NCBI RefSeq assembly: GCF_000482465.1
Contig: NZ_KI519428.1
Location: forward strand, 1-64,000
Reading direction: 5' to 3'
Origin: Runella limosa DSM 17973
GTDB taxonomy: Bacteria; Bacteroidota; Bacteroidia; Cytophagales; Spirosomataceae
DNA length: 64,000 nt
The first letter of the stretch is position 1. Each line of letters opens with the position of its first letter. The notes under the pieces are model-generated. The model was given only the letters and a program-made list of their open reading frames with translations, did not search any database and was not told the origin of the DNA. Made by a program: the position numbers and the translations under genes. Shown one piece after another: positions 51,463-60,853 of this stretch.

Positions 51463-53115
51463 CTAACGAGCAACGTAGATTTTTACGCTATCTATTTCTT
51501 CTTTGAAGGTGTAATTTTCTGCTACAAATTTGGCCAATTCGGGGTAGTTTTGGTGCCCGTAAATTTTGGGGTCATGCATCCAAATGGTTTTGCTTGTCAT
51601 GGCATCTACAAACACTTTTGGCTTAGTTCGTTGAAGGTCGCGTAAGTACCGTTGGTAATACTCCGACTGCAAAGGGTGTTTCATGGCACTCCGAACCGAA
51701 TGGTTTTCGTTGACTCCTTGGGGCATTTGGGTTTCCACATGGTATTCACAAGACCACCCCCAAACGGCTAGATAATCGCCGGGGTTTCCATATTTTAAGA
51801 TGGTTTTACTTACAGGCCCCAGTTCGTTTTGACGCGAATAGGCGGTTGTGTAGGCATTGAGGGGAGCGTGATTGATAAGGCGTTTAATACCTTCACCAAA
51901 AAACACCAGTTGAGTTAAAAGTACGCCCCATTTCCAAAGGGAAGGAAAAGTGAGTTGTTGGAGAAACAGGCCCGTCAATAAACAGCAAGGAATAATTAAG
52001 TACAGAAAATGATGCGGGTAAAAACTGCCTGTACGTATAATAACGGCTATAGACATTAATAAAAAACCGACCATCATAGCCCAAAAATAGTGGTTGCTTT
52101 GCGCTATTTTGGTTAAGACTGTTTTTGAAAAATGCTTGATAATAAATACGAACCCAAGAACTACAAATGGGAAGAAACAATGGTTTAACTCTGAGGTTGT
52201 TTGGTAGATAATCATGGGAAAACGGGCAAGAAAGAGCCAAGGACTTCGATGCGAAGCATCCGAAAAATGGACTTTTAGCTGTGCATTGCCTATGATGTAA
52301 TAAAGGAAAAAATCATCAAGTAGCCCGTTGACGTACATGTATAATAACCATCCTCCTCCCACTACGGCTACACTACCAGAGATTACAACTGCGTAAAGAA
52401 CCCATTTCTTCTTTTGTACCATAAAAATTAATACCAAACTCCAAACGCCAAGGATAAAAGCCAAGGGAATCGCTTGTATTTTACATAAAACAATAACTGT
52501 TATAGATACCCCAAAAGCAATCAATTCGGTAATAGTAAAAGTTTTAAGATGCCCCCAACGAACAAGAAGAAATATGCAGTAACTCAGTAAAATACTTGCA
52601 ATACCCTCGCTGTAGTAATGAATATAGTTGGCATCTTGAGCGAAACTGAAAAATGCAACTGTAGGAACGACGGTTAGTTGAGCTATATAGGTTGGGACTA
52701 AATATTTGAGGGTTTTGTAGAGGAAATAAATGGCGATTAACGTAATAATCCAACTCAGCACATGAGCGGTGTGAAAGTTGAGTGGAAAGCCCAGTAAATG
52801 CACAAGTGTCAAAAGGTACGTATTGATAGGCCCGCTGGTAGTTGGGTCAAAAGAACGGTAAATTAAGGGGTCAAACGTTATAGTTAAGCCTTGGGCTAAC
52901 ATTTGACTTTCATCGGGGTTGAGAGGAAGGTTGTACAGAAAGATGGGAAGACGCATAAATCCAGAACAAAGGAAAAGCGCCGATATGAAAAAAAGCTCAG
53001 TAAAAGGCTGCTTCTTTAAAATGAGCCAAATGGTAAAACTTCCTAAAAAAATATGCCCAATCAACCACCAAAAAATAGGAGAACTCCCGAAGTCGAGCCA
53101 ACTTGTAAATTGCAT
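51463..53115 (-). CDS. GT39-like membrane glycosyltransferase, paralogue 2
   Basis: A 550-residue membrane protein, same plan as its neighbours: DESQMLAQGLT in the first loop, YRSFDPTTSGPINTYLL, a run of hydrophobic helices, then the soluble tail with WGWSCEYHVETQMPQGVNEN, YYQRYLRDLQRTKPKVFVDA and YGHQNYPELAKF. The repeated use of the same tail shows that all three arose by tandem duplication. Paralogue 2 and paralogue 3 are closer to each other (both INTYLLTL, EYHVETQ) than to paralogue 1. Function as for the other copies, inferred from the family only. Confidence 0.78.
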   Translation of the reverse strand: MQFTSWLDFGSSPIFWWLIGHIFLGSFTIWLILKKQPFTELFFISALFLCSGFMRLPIFLYNLPLNPDESQMLAQGLTITFDPLIYRSFDPTTSGPINTYLLTLVHLLGFPLNFHTAHVLSWIITLIAIYFLYKTLKYLVPTYIAQLTVVPTVAFFSFAQDANYIHYYSEGIASILLSYCIFLLVRWGHLKTFTITELIAFGVSITVIVLCKIQAIPLAFILGVWSLVLIFMVQKKKWVLYAVVISGSVAVVGGGWLLYMYVNGLLDDFFLYYIIGNAQLKVHFSDASHRSPWLFLARFPMIIYQTTSELNHCFFPFVVLGFVFIIKHFSKTVLTKIAQSNHYFWAMMVGFLLMSIAVIIRTGSFYPHHFLYLIIPCCLLTGLFLQQLTFPSLWKWGVLLTQLVFFGEGIKRLINHAPLNAYTTAYSRQNELGPVSKTILKYGNPGDYLAVWGWSCEYHVETQMPQGVNENHSVRSAMKHPLQSEYYQRYLRDLQRTKPKVFVDAMTSKTIWMHDPKIYGHQNYPELAKFVAENYTFKEEIDSVKIYVAR

Positions 53116-53303
53116 AGAATACGATTTAAAACTGCAACAAAAGTAACGAAATAATACTTTATTGGATAAAATAAATCGGCGTTTTGCTAAAATAACAAGC
53201 CATTAAAGGATTTTCTACTGAGGTCCATTATAGGGATATTGTATCAAGATATTAAAACCTTAATACTAAGGCCATTAATGAGTAAAAGAAGACGTCTAAC
53301 AAT

Positions 53304-54950
53304 TTAATGGGCTACGTAAATTTTTATGCCATCAATTTCTTGTTTGAGCGCGTAGTAGTCAGTTATAAATTTGGCTAACTCGGGGTAATTTTGGTGTCCG
53401 TATCGTTTGGGGTCATTCATCCAAAAAGTGCGGTTAGTGACTGCATCAACAAAGATTTTAGGCTTTGAACGCTGTATGTCACGAAGATACCGTTGATAAT
53501 ATACGGCTTGTAAAGGGTGCTTTATGGCTGTTCTGGGAGAGTGATTTTCGTTGACTCCTTGGGGCATTTGAGTTTCAACATGGTATTCACACGACCATCC
53601 CCATACCACTAAATAGTCTTTTGGGCTGGCATATTTTAAAATGGCTTTTCCTACAGCACTCATTTCGTTTTGATTCGAAAACTCCGTTGAGTAGTTGTTG
53701 ATGGGAGAGCCGTTACGAATGTATTTGATTCCGTTGCCAATGAAAACAAGCTGTGTCAACAGCAAAAGCCACCTCCAAGGGGATTGATGCCCTAGTTGGT
53801 GTAGAAAGCGCCCCGTCAATAGGCACATTGGAAGAATAAAAAAGAGAAAATGATGGGTGTAGTAGCTGCCAGTCCGAACAATGACGGCGACAGCCGCGAT
53901 GAAATAGCCTAAAACCATTAACCAAAAGAAATGGTCTTGCTTTAGCATTTTTACAAATGCTTGTTTTGGAAAAGTTTTGACAAAAAATACCAGCCCCAGC
54001 CCAATGAATGGATAAATGTAATAGTTGAATTCCATACCTACTTTCCGAACAGTGGCAGGAAAGCGAATAAAGTCATGAAGAAAGGAGGTGTTTTCTGAAA
54101 AATATATTTTAAACTGTGCATTGGCTTTGATGTAGTAAAGAATAAAGTCGTTTAATACCCCGTTGGCTTGCATGTAACAAAGCCATCCTCCCCATACCAA
54201 AATAATAACACCCGATACAGTACTGACGTATTTTACCCAATTCGCCTTTTGGAAAAAATAAATCAAAACCAAACTCCATACACCTAGTACAAATGCCAGT
54301 GGCAATGCCTGAATTTTACACAATACAATTAAACTGTTGAAAACTCCAAAAACAATAAGCTCGGACAGACTGATAGTTTGTTTGACTGTCCAACGAGCGA
54401 GCAAGTAAGTACATACGCAAAGGAATAAAATGGCAATGCCCTCGCTGTAATAATGAACAAGGTCGGCATTTTGAATAAAACTAAAAAAAACGATAACAGG
54501 AAGCGTTGCTAGTTGAGCTATATGGTTCGATATGAGTAGCTTAAGTGTTTTGTGTAAATAGAGAATGGGTAAAACACTTAGGAGCCAACTCAAAATATGG
54601 GCAAGGTGAAAATCTAAACGAAATCCAAAAGAGCCAAATAATGTTAAAAGATAGGTGTTAATAGGGCCGCTGGTGGTGGGGTCAACCGAACGATAAACGA
54701 GTGGATCATAAGAAAATGTGATTCCTTGGGCCAGCATCTGGCTTTCATCCAAGTTGAGCGGGAGATTGTACAGAAACACGGGTAGCCGCATTATTCCCGA
54801 AAATAGAAAAACCGTAATAAAAAAGAGAGAATCGTTAATAGGTTGGTTGCGCAAAAGGAGCCAACAAGTAAATATACCAATAAAAAGATGACCAATACTC
54901 CAGAAAATGAATGGGTTGTCCCCAAAAGTTAGCCAGTTGGAAAATAGCAT
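53304..54950 (-). CDS. GT39-like membrane glycosyltransferase, paralogue 3
   Basis: From the ATG at 54948-54950 this gives 548 residues, matching the 549 and 550 of the other two. The frame runs to 55079, but that part contains the terminator of the DUF4394 gene (55031-55063) and has no counterpart in the paralogues, so it is left out. The DE pair is in LNLDESQMLAQGIT, then YRSVDPTTSGPINTYLL; the C-terminal tail has WGWSCEYHVETQMPQGVNEN and YYQRYLRDIQRSKPKIFVDA. A gap of 188 bases separates it from paralogue 2, so it may be transcribed separately. Function as for the others. Confidence 0.78.
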   Translation of the reverse strand: MLFSNWLTFGDNPFIFWSIGHLFIGIFTCWLLLRNQPINDSLFFITVFLFSGIMRLPVFLYNLPLNLDESQMLAQGITFSYDPLVYRSVDPTTSGPINTYLLTLFGSFGFRLDFHLAHILSWLLSVLPILYLHKTLKLLISNHIAQLATLPVIVFFSFIQNADLVHYYSEGIAILFLCVCTYLLARWTVKQTISLSELIVFGVFNSLIVLCKIQALPLAFVLGVWSLVLIYFFQKANWVKYVSTVSGVIILVWGGWLCYMQANGVLNDFILYYIKANAQFKIYFSENTSFLHDFIRFPATVRKVGMEFNYYIYPFIGLGLVFFVKTFPKQAFVKMLKQDHFFWLMVLGYFIAAVAVIVRTGSYYTHHFLFFILPMCLLTGRFLHQLGHQSPWRWLLLLTQLVFIGNGIKYIRNGSPINNYSTEFSNQNEMSAVGKAILKYASPKDYLVVWGWSCEYHVETQMPQGVNENHSPRTAIKHPLQAVYYQRYLRDIQRSKPKIFVDAVTNRTFWMNDPKRYGHQNYPELAKFITDYYALKQEIDGIKIYVAH

Positions 54951-55030
54951 AAACGCCAAGTTAGGAATGACTTGGTAAAAGTAATGAATAAAAAGTGCGT
55001 AGAATAAAGATGAAGTTAATGAATGAGATA

Positions 55031-55063
55031 AAAAAATAGGCTGCCAGAAAATCTCCAGCAGCC
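55031..55063 (-). terminator. terminator after the DUF4394 gene
   Basis: GGCTGC (55039-55044) pairs with GCAGCC (55058-55063); on the − strand a run of T (55036 down to 55031) follows. A modest intrinsic terminator that ends the DUF4394 transcript and lies inside the long form of the next open frame, supporting the shorter glycosyltransferase start. Confidence 0.6.
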
Positions 55064-55094
55064 CAATGGCACTTAACAAGTCTTCAATAATTTA

Positions 55095-56624
55095 CTAAAA
55101 CCCTAATCCTAAGGTCATTCCACGAAGCATTGGATTGCCAGGGATAGAAGCGCCACCTGTTGCGGCACCTGTGGTTAGGTTGATGGCATAAACGCGCGTT
55201 GTACCACCCGAGCGGAGCAATGCGTAAGCCATACCACTCATGCCACCAATGTCAAAACCGTTTCCGCTTTCAGCCTGGATACCAAGTGAACCTACTGGAA
55301 CAAGCGTACCGTTGTTTGGCGGGTTTTGGGTGTATAGCATGGCGTTACCGCCTGTAGTTTCAATGTTGTACAGGGTTGTTGTAGTGGCACCTGCAAAATT
55401 GTTGGTGTAAGCAGAAGCGGTAACAGCTGGTGTACCTGGGTTGATGTTGCCATCTACTGCCGCAGTTGCGCCAGTATCGGGGTGTAAACGAAGGTTCTGA
55501 CCTGTATTGCTTACGACACGAATGCGGTCAACGGTTGGGTTAAAGTCAAATCCAAAATCTGTACCTGACAATGTAGAAGCAAATGGTCCTGCGCCAATAG
55601 CCGTGGCCGCACCGTTTGAAGTATTGATAGTATAAAGACGGCTAGTGCTTCCTAGTGCGTATAATTGACCATTGGCAGGACGGAAATCAATTCCCAAAAT
55701 CATTTCACCCGATTGCAAACCTGTGATGGCTTTCGTGATAGGCATTGGGTTCATTGGGTTGAAAATGTGGAGGTTATTCGTATTGTCAACGGCATAAGCG
55801 GTAGGCTCTGTTGGGATGGCAATACCGATAACGTTGCTAGGTAAGTCACCTAATTTCTGCATACGACCTGTCATCAAATTGACTTGCTGTAATTCAGTGT
55901 TTCCGCCAAAAGTCACTGAAGCAATAGCGTTGCCGTCAGGAGCAATGTCAAATCCACCTACTGCCGTGATGTCTAAGCCCAATGAGCCTACCTCGGCCAA
56001 AGTGCCGTTGTTAGGTGGGTCTTGGCGATAAAGGCGGTCAGTGGCAGGGTCGATGTCATACAAAACAGTGGTAGTAACCCCTGCTTTATTGTTGGTATAA
56101 GCGCCTCCAGCAACCATGGCACCTGCTGCACCGTTGATGTTGCCATCTACTGCCGCTGTAGCACCTGTTTCTGGGTGAAGGCGAAGATTTTGGCCTGTTT
56201 CAGTAACAAGACGGATACGGTCAACAGTTGGATTGAAGTCTAATGCTACCATTGAACCATTGAGCGCAGGAGTAAATGGGGCACTACCAATGGCACGTGC
56301 CATACCTGTCATTTGGTTGATAACATAAATGCGGCTACCGTCGCTGACACCGTACAACTGCCCCGTAGCTGGACGAAAATCAATGGCTAAAATACGTTCT
56401 CCTTGCATCAAGCCTGTGATACCGACAGTCGCAGTAGGAGTGTTGGTGGCTTTTACATTGAGGGCTAAAATTTGGTTAGAAGAAGTTAATGCGTAAAAAG
56501 GTGCATCGGGCAAGGTTTGAGGATTGGGCGCCATGCGGTGGTCTTGGCAGGCGTTGAAAACAAAGACCGCAATGATTGCCGCCATTGCCGAAAGGAGGAG
56601 ACGTGATTTTGGTGGATAAGTCAT
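55095..56624 (-). CDS. lipoprotein with two tandem DUF4394 domains
   Basis: A 509-residue secreted lipoprotein (lipobox FVFNAC, Cys26) made of two copies of the same module of about 230 residues. Copy 1 has LMQGERILAIDFRPATGQLYG, IDFxP and ALDFNPTVDRIRLVTETGQNLRLHPETG; copy 2 has LQSGEMILGIDFRPANGQLYA and DFNPTVDRIRVVSNTGQNLRLHPDTG. Both contain AAVDGNIN and YTNN..G.TTT.LY.I. The sequence is DUF4394, predicted to form a beta-propeller-like fold. Function unknown. It is the first gene of its block, upstream of the three glycosyltransferases but separated by a terminator. Confidence 0.85.
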   Translation of the reverse strand: MTYPPKSRLLLSAMAAIIAVFVFNACQDHRMAPNPQTLPDAPFYALTSSNQILALNVKATNTPTATVGITGLMQGERILAIDFRPATGQLYGVSDGSRIYVINQMTGMARAIGSAPFTPALNGSMVALDFNPTVDRIRLVTETGQNLRLHPETGATAAVDGNINGAAGAMVAGGAYTNNKAGVTTTVLYDIDPATDRLYRQDPPNNGTLAEVGSLGLDITAVGGFDIAPDGNAIASVTFGGNTELQQVNLMTGRMQKLGDLPSNVIGIAIPTEPTAYAVDNTNNLHIFNPMNPMPITKAITGLQSGEMILGIDFRPANGQLYALGSTSRLYTINTSNGAATAIGAGPFASTLSGTDFGFDFNPTVDRIRVVSNTGQNLRLHPDTGATAAVDGNINPGTPAVTASAYTNNFAGATTTTLYNIETTGGNAMLYTQNPPNNGTLVPVGSLGIQAESGNGFDIGGMSGMAYALLRSGGTTRVYAINLTTGAATGGASIPGNPMLRGMTLGLGF

Positions 56625-56732
56625 GATCTAAGTTAGTTTTGCTAGTTGGGTTGTACATTTATTTCTAAACTGTATGTATCTACGCAGAACTACCTTTTCT
56701 GGATTTAAGGGAATGAGAAATTTAAAAAAAAA

Positions 56733-56766
56733 AACCTCTCGAAAGATCTAAGACTTTCGAGAGGTT
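56733..56766 (-). terminator. terminator after the sialidase-fucosidase fusion gene
   Basis: A 13-bp perfect stem (56733-56745 with 56754-56766), followed on the − strand by a run of about ten T residues. Strong intrinsic terminator. The stem resembles the one at 46139-46171 in base order (CCT-C-CGAAA type). Confidence 0.85.
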
Positions 56767-56789
56767 GACTGTAGTGAGCCGAAAATGTT

Positions 56790-59213
56790 TTAATATACTT
56801 CTACCTCAGAGATAACTGGGCAAGCTTTTGATTCTGTGATACTTACTCGTATTTTTTGAGTTGTAACGGGCGCAAGTTTAAGAATACGCTTGTAACCAAT
56901 AGTTGTAGCACTTGCTGCTTTTTGCCATTGCCCATTTTGCCAAACTTCTACCGTAAACGCTTTTACCCGTTGTCCCAATTGGATGTGTTCTTTCAACGTT
57001 ACATATTTCACGGTTTGTGCTTTGCCAAGGTCAATTTCTACCGAACCAGTGGTGACGTCATCGTTGGTCGTCCAGTAGGTATTTTTATCGCCGTCGGTGG
57101 TGTTTGAGGCTGCATAATTCGCTACTTTGCCACGGTGCGAGCTGGCCGTTGCTTTGGTTTTTAGGGCCAAATTGGTTTTAAACTCACGGTCAATCATCTC
57201 CTTCCAACCTGTCAACGCTTTGACGTCGTTTTCGTGAATCAAGCCACGGCGGTCGGGCGGAACGTTTAATAATAAGGTTGAACCTCTTCCCACCGACGTG
57301 AGGTAAATGTCGAAAAGGTTTTCTGGTGTACGAACTTTTTGGTCTTCTTTGGCATGATAAAACCAACCTGGACGAATAGAAACGTCAACCTCCGCAGGAA
57401 TCCACTGCGTTCCGTCGGCCGAACCTGTGTTTAACAATTTCTCAATCCCACCTTTTCCTGCATAAAGTGTATCAGGGTTGATGGTATTCCAGTTGGTCTC
57501 GCCTGCCACACCGCGTTCGTTTCCGACCCAACGCACGCCTGGACCTGCATCACTGAAGAAAATTACTTCGGGGTTAAACTTGCGTACCATTTGCAACGTC
57601 GTTGGCCAGTCGTAATATGTCCGCCCATCAATGCGGCGTTTTTCGCGCGCGCCACCGTAGTAGCCGTCGCCTCCGTTGGCCCCGTCAAACCACATTTCAA
57701 AAATAGAACCGTAGTTTTCAAAAATCTCTTTCAACTGATTGCGGTAGTACTCCACGTACCCAGGTTTGCCATATTCGGGATGGTTGCGGTCCCAAGGCGA
57801 CAAATATACCCCAAACTTCAAACCGTATTTTTTACATGCCTCGGCTACTTCTTTTACCAAATCGCCTTGGCCATTTTTGTACGGACTGTTTTTGATGCTA
57901 TGTTCGGTATATTTACTGGGGAACAAGCAGAAACCATCGTGGTGCTTGCTGGTCAAAATCGCGCCTTTAAAACCTGCGTCTTTCAACGTTTTAATCCATT
58001 GCTCTACGTTGGTTTGGGTAGGGTTGAAAATAGAAGGTTTTTCGTCGCCGTAGCCCCATTCTAAATCGCTGAAAGTGTTGGTAGTGAAGTGGATAAACGC
58101 ATTTTGTTCCATTTCGTGCCAATCCATTTGGGCTTTTGTTGGTGTAGGGCCTACGGCTTTGGGAGGCAATACGTTCGGAATTTCCAACACCACGTGTTTT
58201 ACTTTTTTGCGGTGGTGGGTATAAGTAACGTGAACGAGTCCGTCGCTACTTTGGATGATGGCGGGGTAGCTAAATTCACCTTTTGGTTCATCTTCAAACA
58301 CATAAATATCGCGCCATTCTTTGCCGTCGGTAGAGGCTGCCAAGCGTAATTTCTGACGTCCGTTTGACCATTCTTTGCCGCGAATCAAGGGATTATAAAC
58401 AATCAATTGCGTGCCGTTTTTAAGCGTAACGGCATCCGTTCCCGAGTTAGGGTTGGGCAATGAAGTACCTGCTACTTGCGACCACGTTTTTCCACCATCG
58501 CTCGACCACGTTTCTACCACTACATTTTGGCGACTACGGCAAAGTAGCTGCAATCGGCCGTCGGGATAGGTAAGGATACTTGGCTGAATAGCTCCAAAAG
58601 AGCCATTGTCAATCATGATTTTTTGCCAATTTTTACCGTCTTTGTCGGTTTTTTCTAGGTAAACGTTCCATATTTTTTCGTCATTGCTTTCAAAACTCGT
58701 CGGGTGCAGGATGTCACCGTTGGCCAATTGTACCGACTTGTTTTTGATGGGGCCAAGAAAGCCTTCGGGTAGTTTTTCGGCCTTCGACCATGTTTTCCCA
58801 TTATCGGTTGAGGTCATCACCATGCCCCACCATTCGCGAGGATTGGGGCCTACTTTGTAATAGAGAAAAAGTTTTCCAGCTTTGCTTTTGAACAAAACGG
58901 GGTTCCAAGTTGGGTGACGTGTGCTGGCGTCCATCACGCCGTCGGCCATTTTTTTAGGGGCACTCCATTTGCCATTTTTAGATTCTGACGTCCAGATACA
59001 CACATCTGGGTGGCGTTCGTGGGTTCCGCCAAACCAAGTAGCCATCAAATGGTCTTTGCCTAATTCGACAATACTTGATGCGTGGCATTCGGGAAAGGGA
59101 GCAGTTTCGTAAATAAATCCTTCTTTTATGAGCTTAACTGCGGGAGTTTGGGCTAGGAGAGAGGACGTAAACGCTGTGAAAATCACAACGAAATTGAGCA
59201 GTTTTAAGCGCAT
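56790..59213 (-). CDS. secreted fusion of a sialidase-like domain, a GH29 alpha-L-fucosidase and an F5/8 type C domain
   Basis: An 807-residue exported protein (signal peptide to about residue 21). Residues 23-345 form a BNR/sialidase-like beta-propeller: STDNGKTW (135-142) and SSDGGKTW (237-244) are Asp-boxes, with a third degenerate one near 293-300. After a short linker, residues 361 to about 665 form a GH29 alpha-L-fucosidase: HHDGFCLFPS, FGVYLSPWDRNHPEYG, and the nucleophile motif MWFDGANG with D510. Residues about 685-807 are an F5/8 type C carbohydrate-binding domain. GH29 enzymes remove terminal L-fucose; the sialidase-like part may release another terminal sugar from the same glycan, or simply bind. 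Fusion of the two in one chain is unusual. A strong terminator follows, and the Wzi-like gene lies upstream, 69 bases away. Confidence 0.88.
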   Translation of the reverse strand: MRLKLLNFVVIFTAFTSSLLAQTPAVKLIKEGFIYETAPFPECHASSIVELGKDHLMATWFGGTHERHPDVCIWTSESKNGKWSAPKKMADGVMDASTRHPTWNPVLFKSKAGKLFLYYKVGPNPREWWGMVMTSTDNGKTWSKAEKLPEGFLGPIKNKSVQLANGDILHPTSFESNDEKIWNVYLEKTDKDGKNWQKIMIDNGSFGAIQPSILTYPDGRLQLLCRSRQNVVVETWSSDGGKTWSQVAGTSLPNPNSGTDAVTLKNGTQLIVYNPLIRGKEWSNGRQKLRLAASTDGKEWRDIYVFEDEPKGEFSYPAIIQSSDGLVHVTYTHHRKKVKHVVLEIPNVLPPKAVGPTPTKAQMDWHEMEQNAFIHFTTNTFSDLEWGYGDEKPSIFNPTQTNVEQWIKTLKDAGFKGAILTSKHHDGFCLFPSKYTEHSIKNSPYKNGQGDLVKEVAEACKKYGLKFGVYLSPWDRNHPEYGKPGYVEYYRNQLKEIFENYGSIFEMWFDGANGGDGYYGGAREKRRIDGRTYYDWPTTLQMVRKFNPEVIFFSDAGPGVRWVGNERGVAGETNWNTINPDTLYAGKGGIEKLLNTGSADGTQWIPAEVDVSIRPGWFYHAKEDQKVRTPENLFDIYLTSVGRGSTLLLNVPPDRRGLIHENDVKALTGWKEMIDREFKTNLALKTKATASSHRGKVANYAASNTTDGDKNTYWTTNDDVTTGSVEIDLGKAQTVKYVTLKEHIQLGQRVKAFTVEVWQNGQWQKAASATTIGYKRILKLAPVTTQKIRVSITESKACPVISEVEVY

Positions 59214-59282
59214 GGGCGAATACGTGTGGTTAAAGTAAAAGGTAGATTTGGTTATGAATGCGCAATTTACCTTATTTCTACT

Positions 59283-60767
59283 TTACCACGACTTACAAAT
59301 TCCAAAATATCCCCCAAAACTAGGCAAAAACAGTTCGCCCTGGTCGTACGCCAACGAACCTTTGATAGAAGTTTTTGGCCAACGATTTAGGCGTATTTGG
59401 GCAGAAACTAAACCCGAAAACTGATAAAAAGTACGCGGGTTTACCCAGCCATAAGCACCCAAATTTTGGCTATACGAAAACCGAGAGCGTACCGTAAGTT
59501 GCTGTTTATATTGCCATTCAGTGCCAATGTATCCCACGCGCAAACGGTTATTTGGAAAAAAATATCCAGGTGTTAAAACCGAATTGTTGGGCTGAATTGT
59601 CGCACGAGGGGCGATAAATGGCGTGCCTAAGGTGAATCCATTGTACGACCAGCCTTCCAAGTATTGCCCGTGATTAAAATAATTGTCAGCTCCTTGGTAT
59701 TTTGATGTTGTGCTGTATTGTTCGCCACTTTGGTTGGTGGTTGTGAGGTATTCAAGTACAATGTGTTTGAGAAAAAGTGGATGCGTGCTCAAACTTTTGC
59801 GTAGCCAGCGCAGTCCTGTCAGCCCGTCAGGTCTATTCTGCCATGCGAGCCCAGAAGCATCTTCGTAGGGGTGTTGGTGGTAAAGAAGCACTTGAAACTT
59901 CGTAGTTTTCAATTCAATGCCAAGGTCGTAGCTGCCGAGGTGATTTCCGATGCGATTGGCGCCGTCGAAAGAATTGAAGCGATCGTTGGCATAGTCATCA
60001 GGATACCGCCCCGTGACCAGCGAAAGGTAGTCCTGAAAGGTATTAGGCAGGGCACCATTGACGGCGGCAGGCGAATTGTTAAGGTAATCGGCATGACCGC
60101 CCCACTGTACTTGGTGGTTCATGCCTGCGTAGAGCCGAAGCGGCCAATGCGGTTTGCCAAATCTAACGTAGAATTGTTTTTGGTGAAAATAGGCTTGATT
60201 GATGTAAGAAGCAGTAAACCAGCCTTGGGCGTATGCTCCTTGAAACGCCAGAATATGTTTCAGGAATCCTAGCGAAATGAATCCGTGCGTTTGAAGTTGA
60301 ATTTTGGGAAAAGGCATGGCATTGCCCGACCACGCATAAAAACCAGAAGAAAGTGTGCTGTCGCCTAATCCGACGACCTCGCGTTGTCTGCCTGCCGAAA
60401 GTTCTATTTGCTTCCATTTAAGTTTGGCATAGACTTCGGGCCATAGGAGGGTAGTGCCGCCTTGGGCGTCGCCAAACGTACGGTTTACCACAAAAAATGC
60501 GCCTGCTGCCCAGTCAAATGCTGAACGACGCGTCGAGTCTGTACGGTAATCACGGTGCGGATTGACCCGTAATGTTACAAAAGGATTGGTTTGGGGAACC
60601 ATTCCGTATTGATTACTTCTTAGCCAAAAGGGCGTCTGGGTTTCGGTAGCAAAAGCTGCACCTGCCTCCAAATCGTAAGAAAACTGGTTAAAAAGCTTGT
60701 GAAGTTGGGCGCAAAGCGGTGTCCCAGTGCCTAGAAAAATGAATATAAGGAGGTAAAGTAGCCGCAT
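59283..60767 (-). CDS. Wzi-family capsule assembly outer-membrane protein
   Basis: A 494-residue outer-membrane protein with a signal peptide (TPLCAQ). The mature part has alternating aromatic beta-strands of a barrel, with family blocks YDLEAGAAFATETQTPFWLRSNQYG near the start, AGRQREVVGLGDSTLSSG and SYDLGIELKTTKFQVLLYHQHPYEDASGL. This is the Bacteroidota form of the Wzi capsule-assembly family, which in E. coli anchors K30-type capsule at the cell surface. Capsule biosynthesis genes are not in this window. An AT-rich 13-bp inverted repeat begins two bases upstream of the start codon. Confidence 0.85.
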   Translation of the reverse strand: MRLLYLLIFIFLGTGTPLCAQLHKLFNQFSYDLEAGAAFATETQTPFWLRSNQYGMVPQTNPFVTLRVNPHRDYRTDSTRRSAFDWAAGAFFVVNRTFGDAQGGTTLLWPEVYAKLKWKQIELSAGRQREVVGLGDSTLSSGFYAWSGNAMPFPKIQLQTHGFISLGFLKHILAFQGAYAQGWFTASYINQAYFHQKQFYVRFGKPHWPLRLYAGMNHQVQWGGHADYLNNSPAAVNGALPNTFQDYLSLVTGRYPDDYANDRFNSFDGANRIGNHLGSYDLGIELKTTKFQVLLYHQHPYEDASGLAWQNRPDGLTGLRWLRKSLSTHPLFLKHIVLEYLTTTNQSGEQYSTTSKYQGADNYFNHGQYLEGWSYNGFTLGTPFIAPRATIQPNNSVLTPGYFFPNNRLRVGYIGTEWQYKQQLTVRSRFSYSQNLGAYGWVNPRTFYQFSGLVSAQIRLNRWPKTSIKGSLAYDQGELFLPSFGGYFGICKSW

Positions 60768-60769
60768 AG

Positions 60770-60834
60770 AAACATAAAGTTAAAGAAGACAACAATATGT
60801 ACGATAAAATGGTCGCTCCAGTAACTTTATGTTT
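60770..60834. repeat. 13-bp perfect inverted repeat upstream of the Wzi-family gene
   Basis: AAACATAAAGTTA (60770-60782) is the exact reverse complement of TAACTTTATGTTT (60822-60834), with 39 bases between. It lies between the thiolase stop and the Wzi start, and one arm ends two bases before the Wzi start codon, where it would overlap the ribosome-binding region. It could be a terminator for the thiolase transcript (without a T run) or a binding site for a dimeric regulator. Confidence 0.5.
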
Positions 60835-60853
60835 ATGTTATTTTTTTGTACTC

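Noticed and set aside
54951-55079. 43-residue N-terminal extension of the third glycosyltransferase
   Set aside because: It crosses the terminator of the DUF4394 gene and has no match in its two paralogues.
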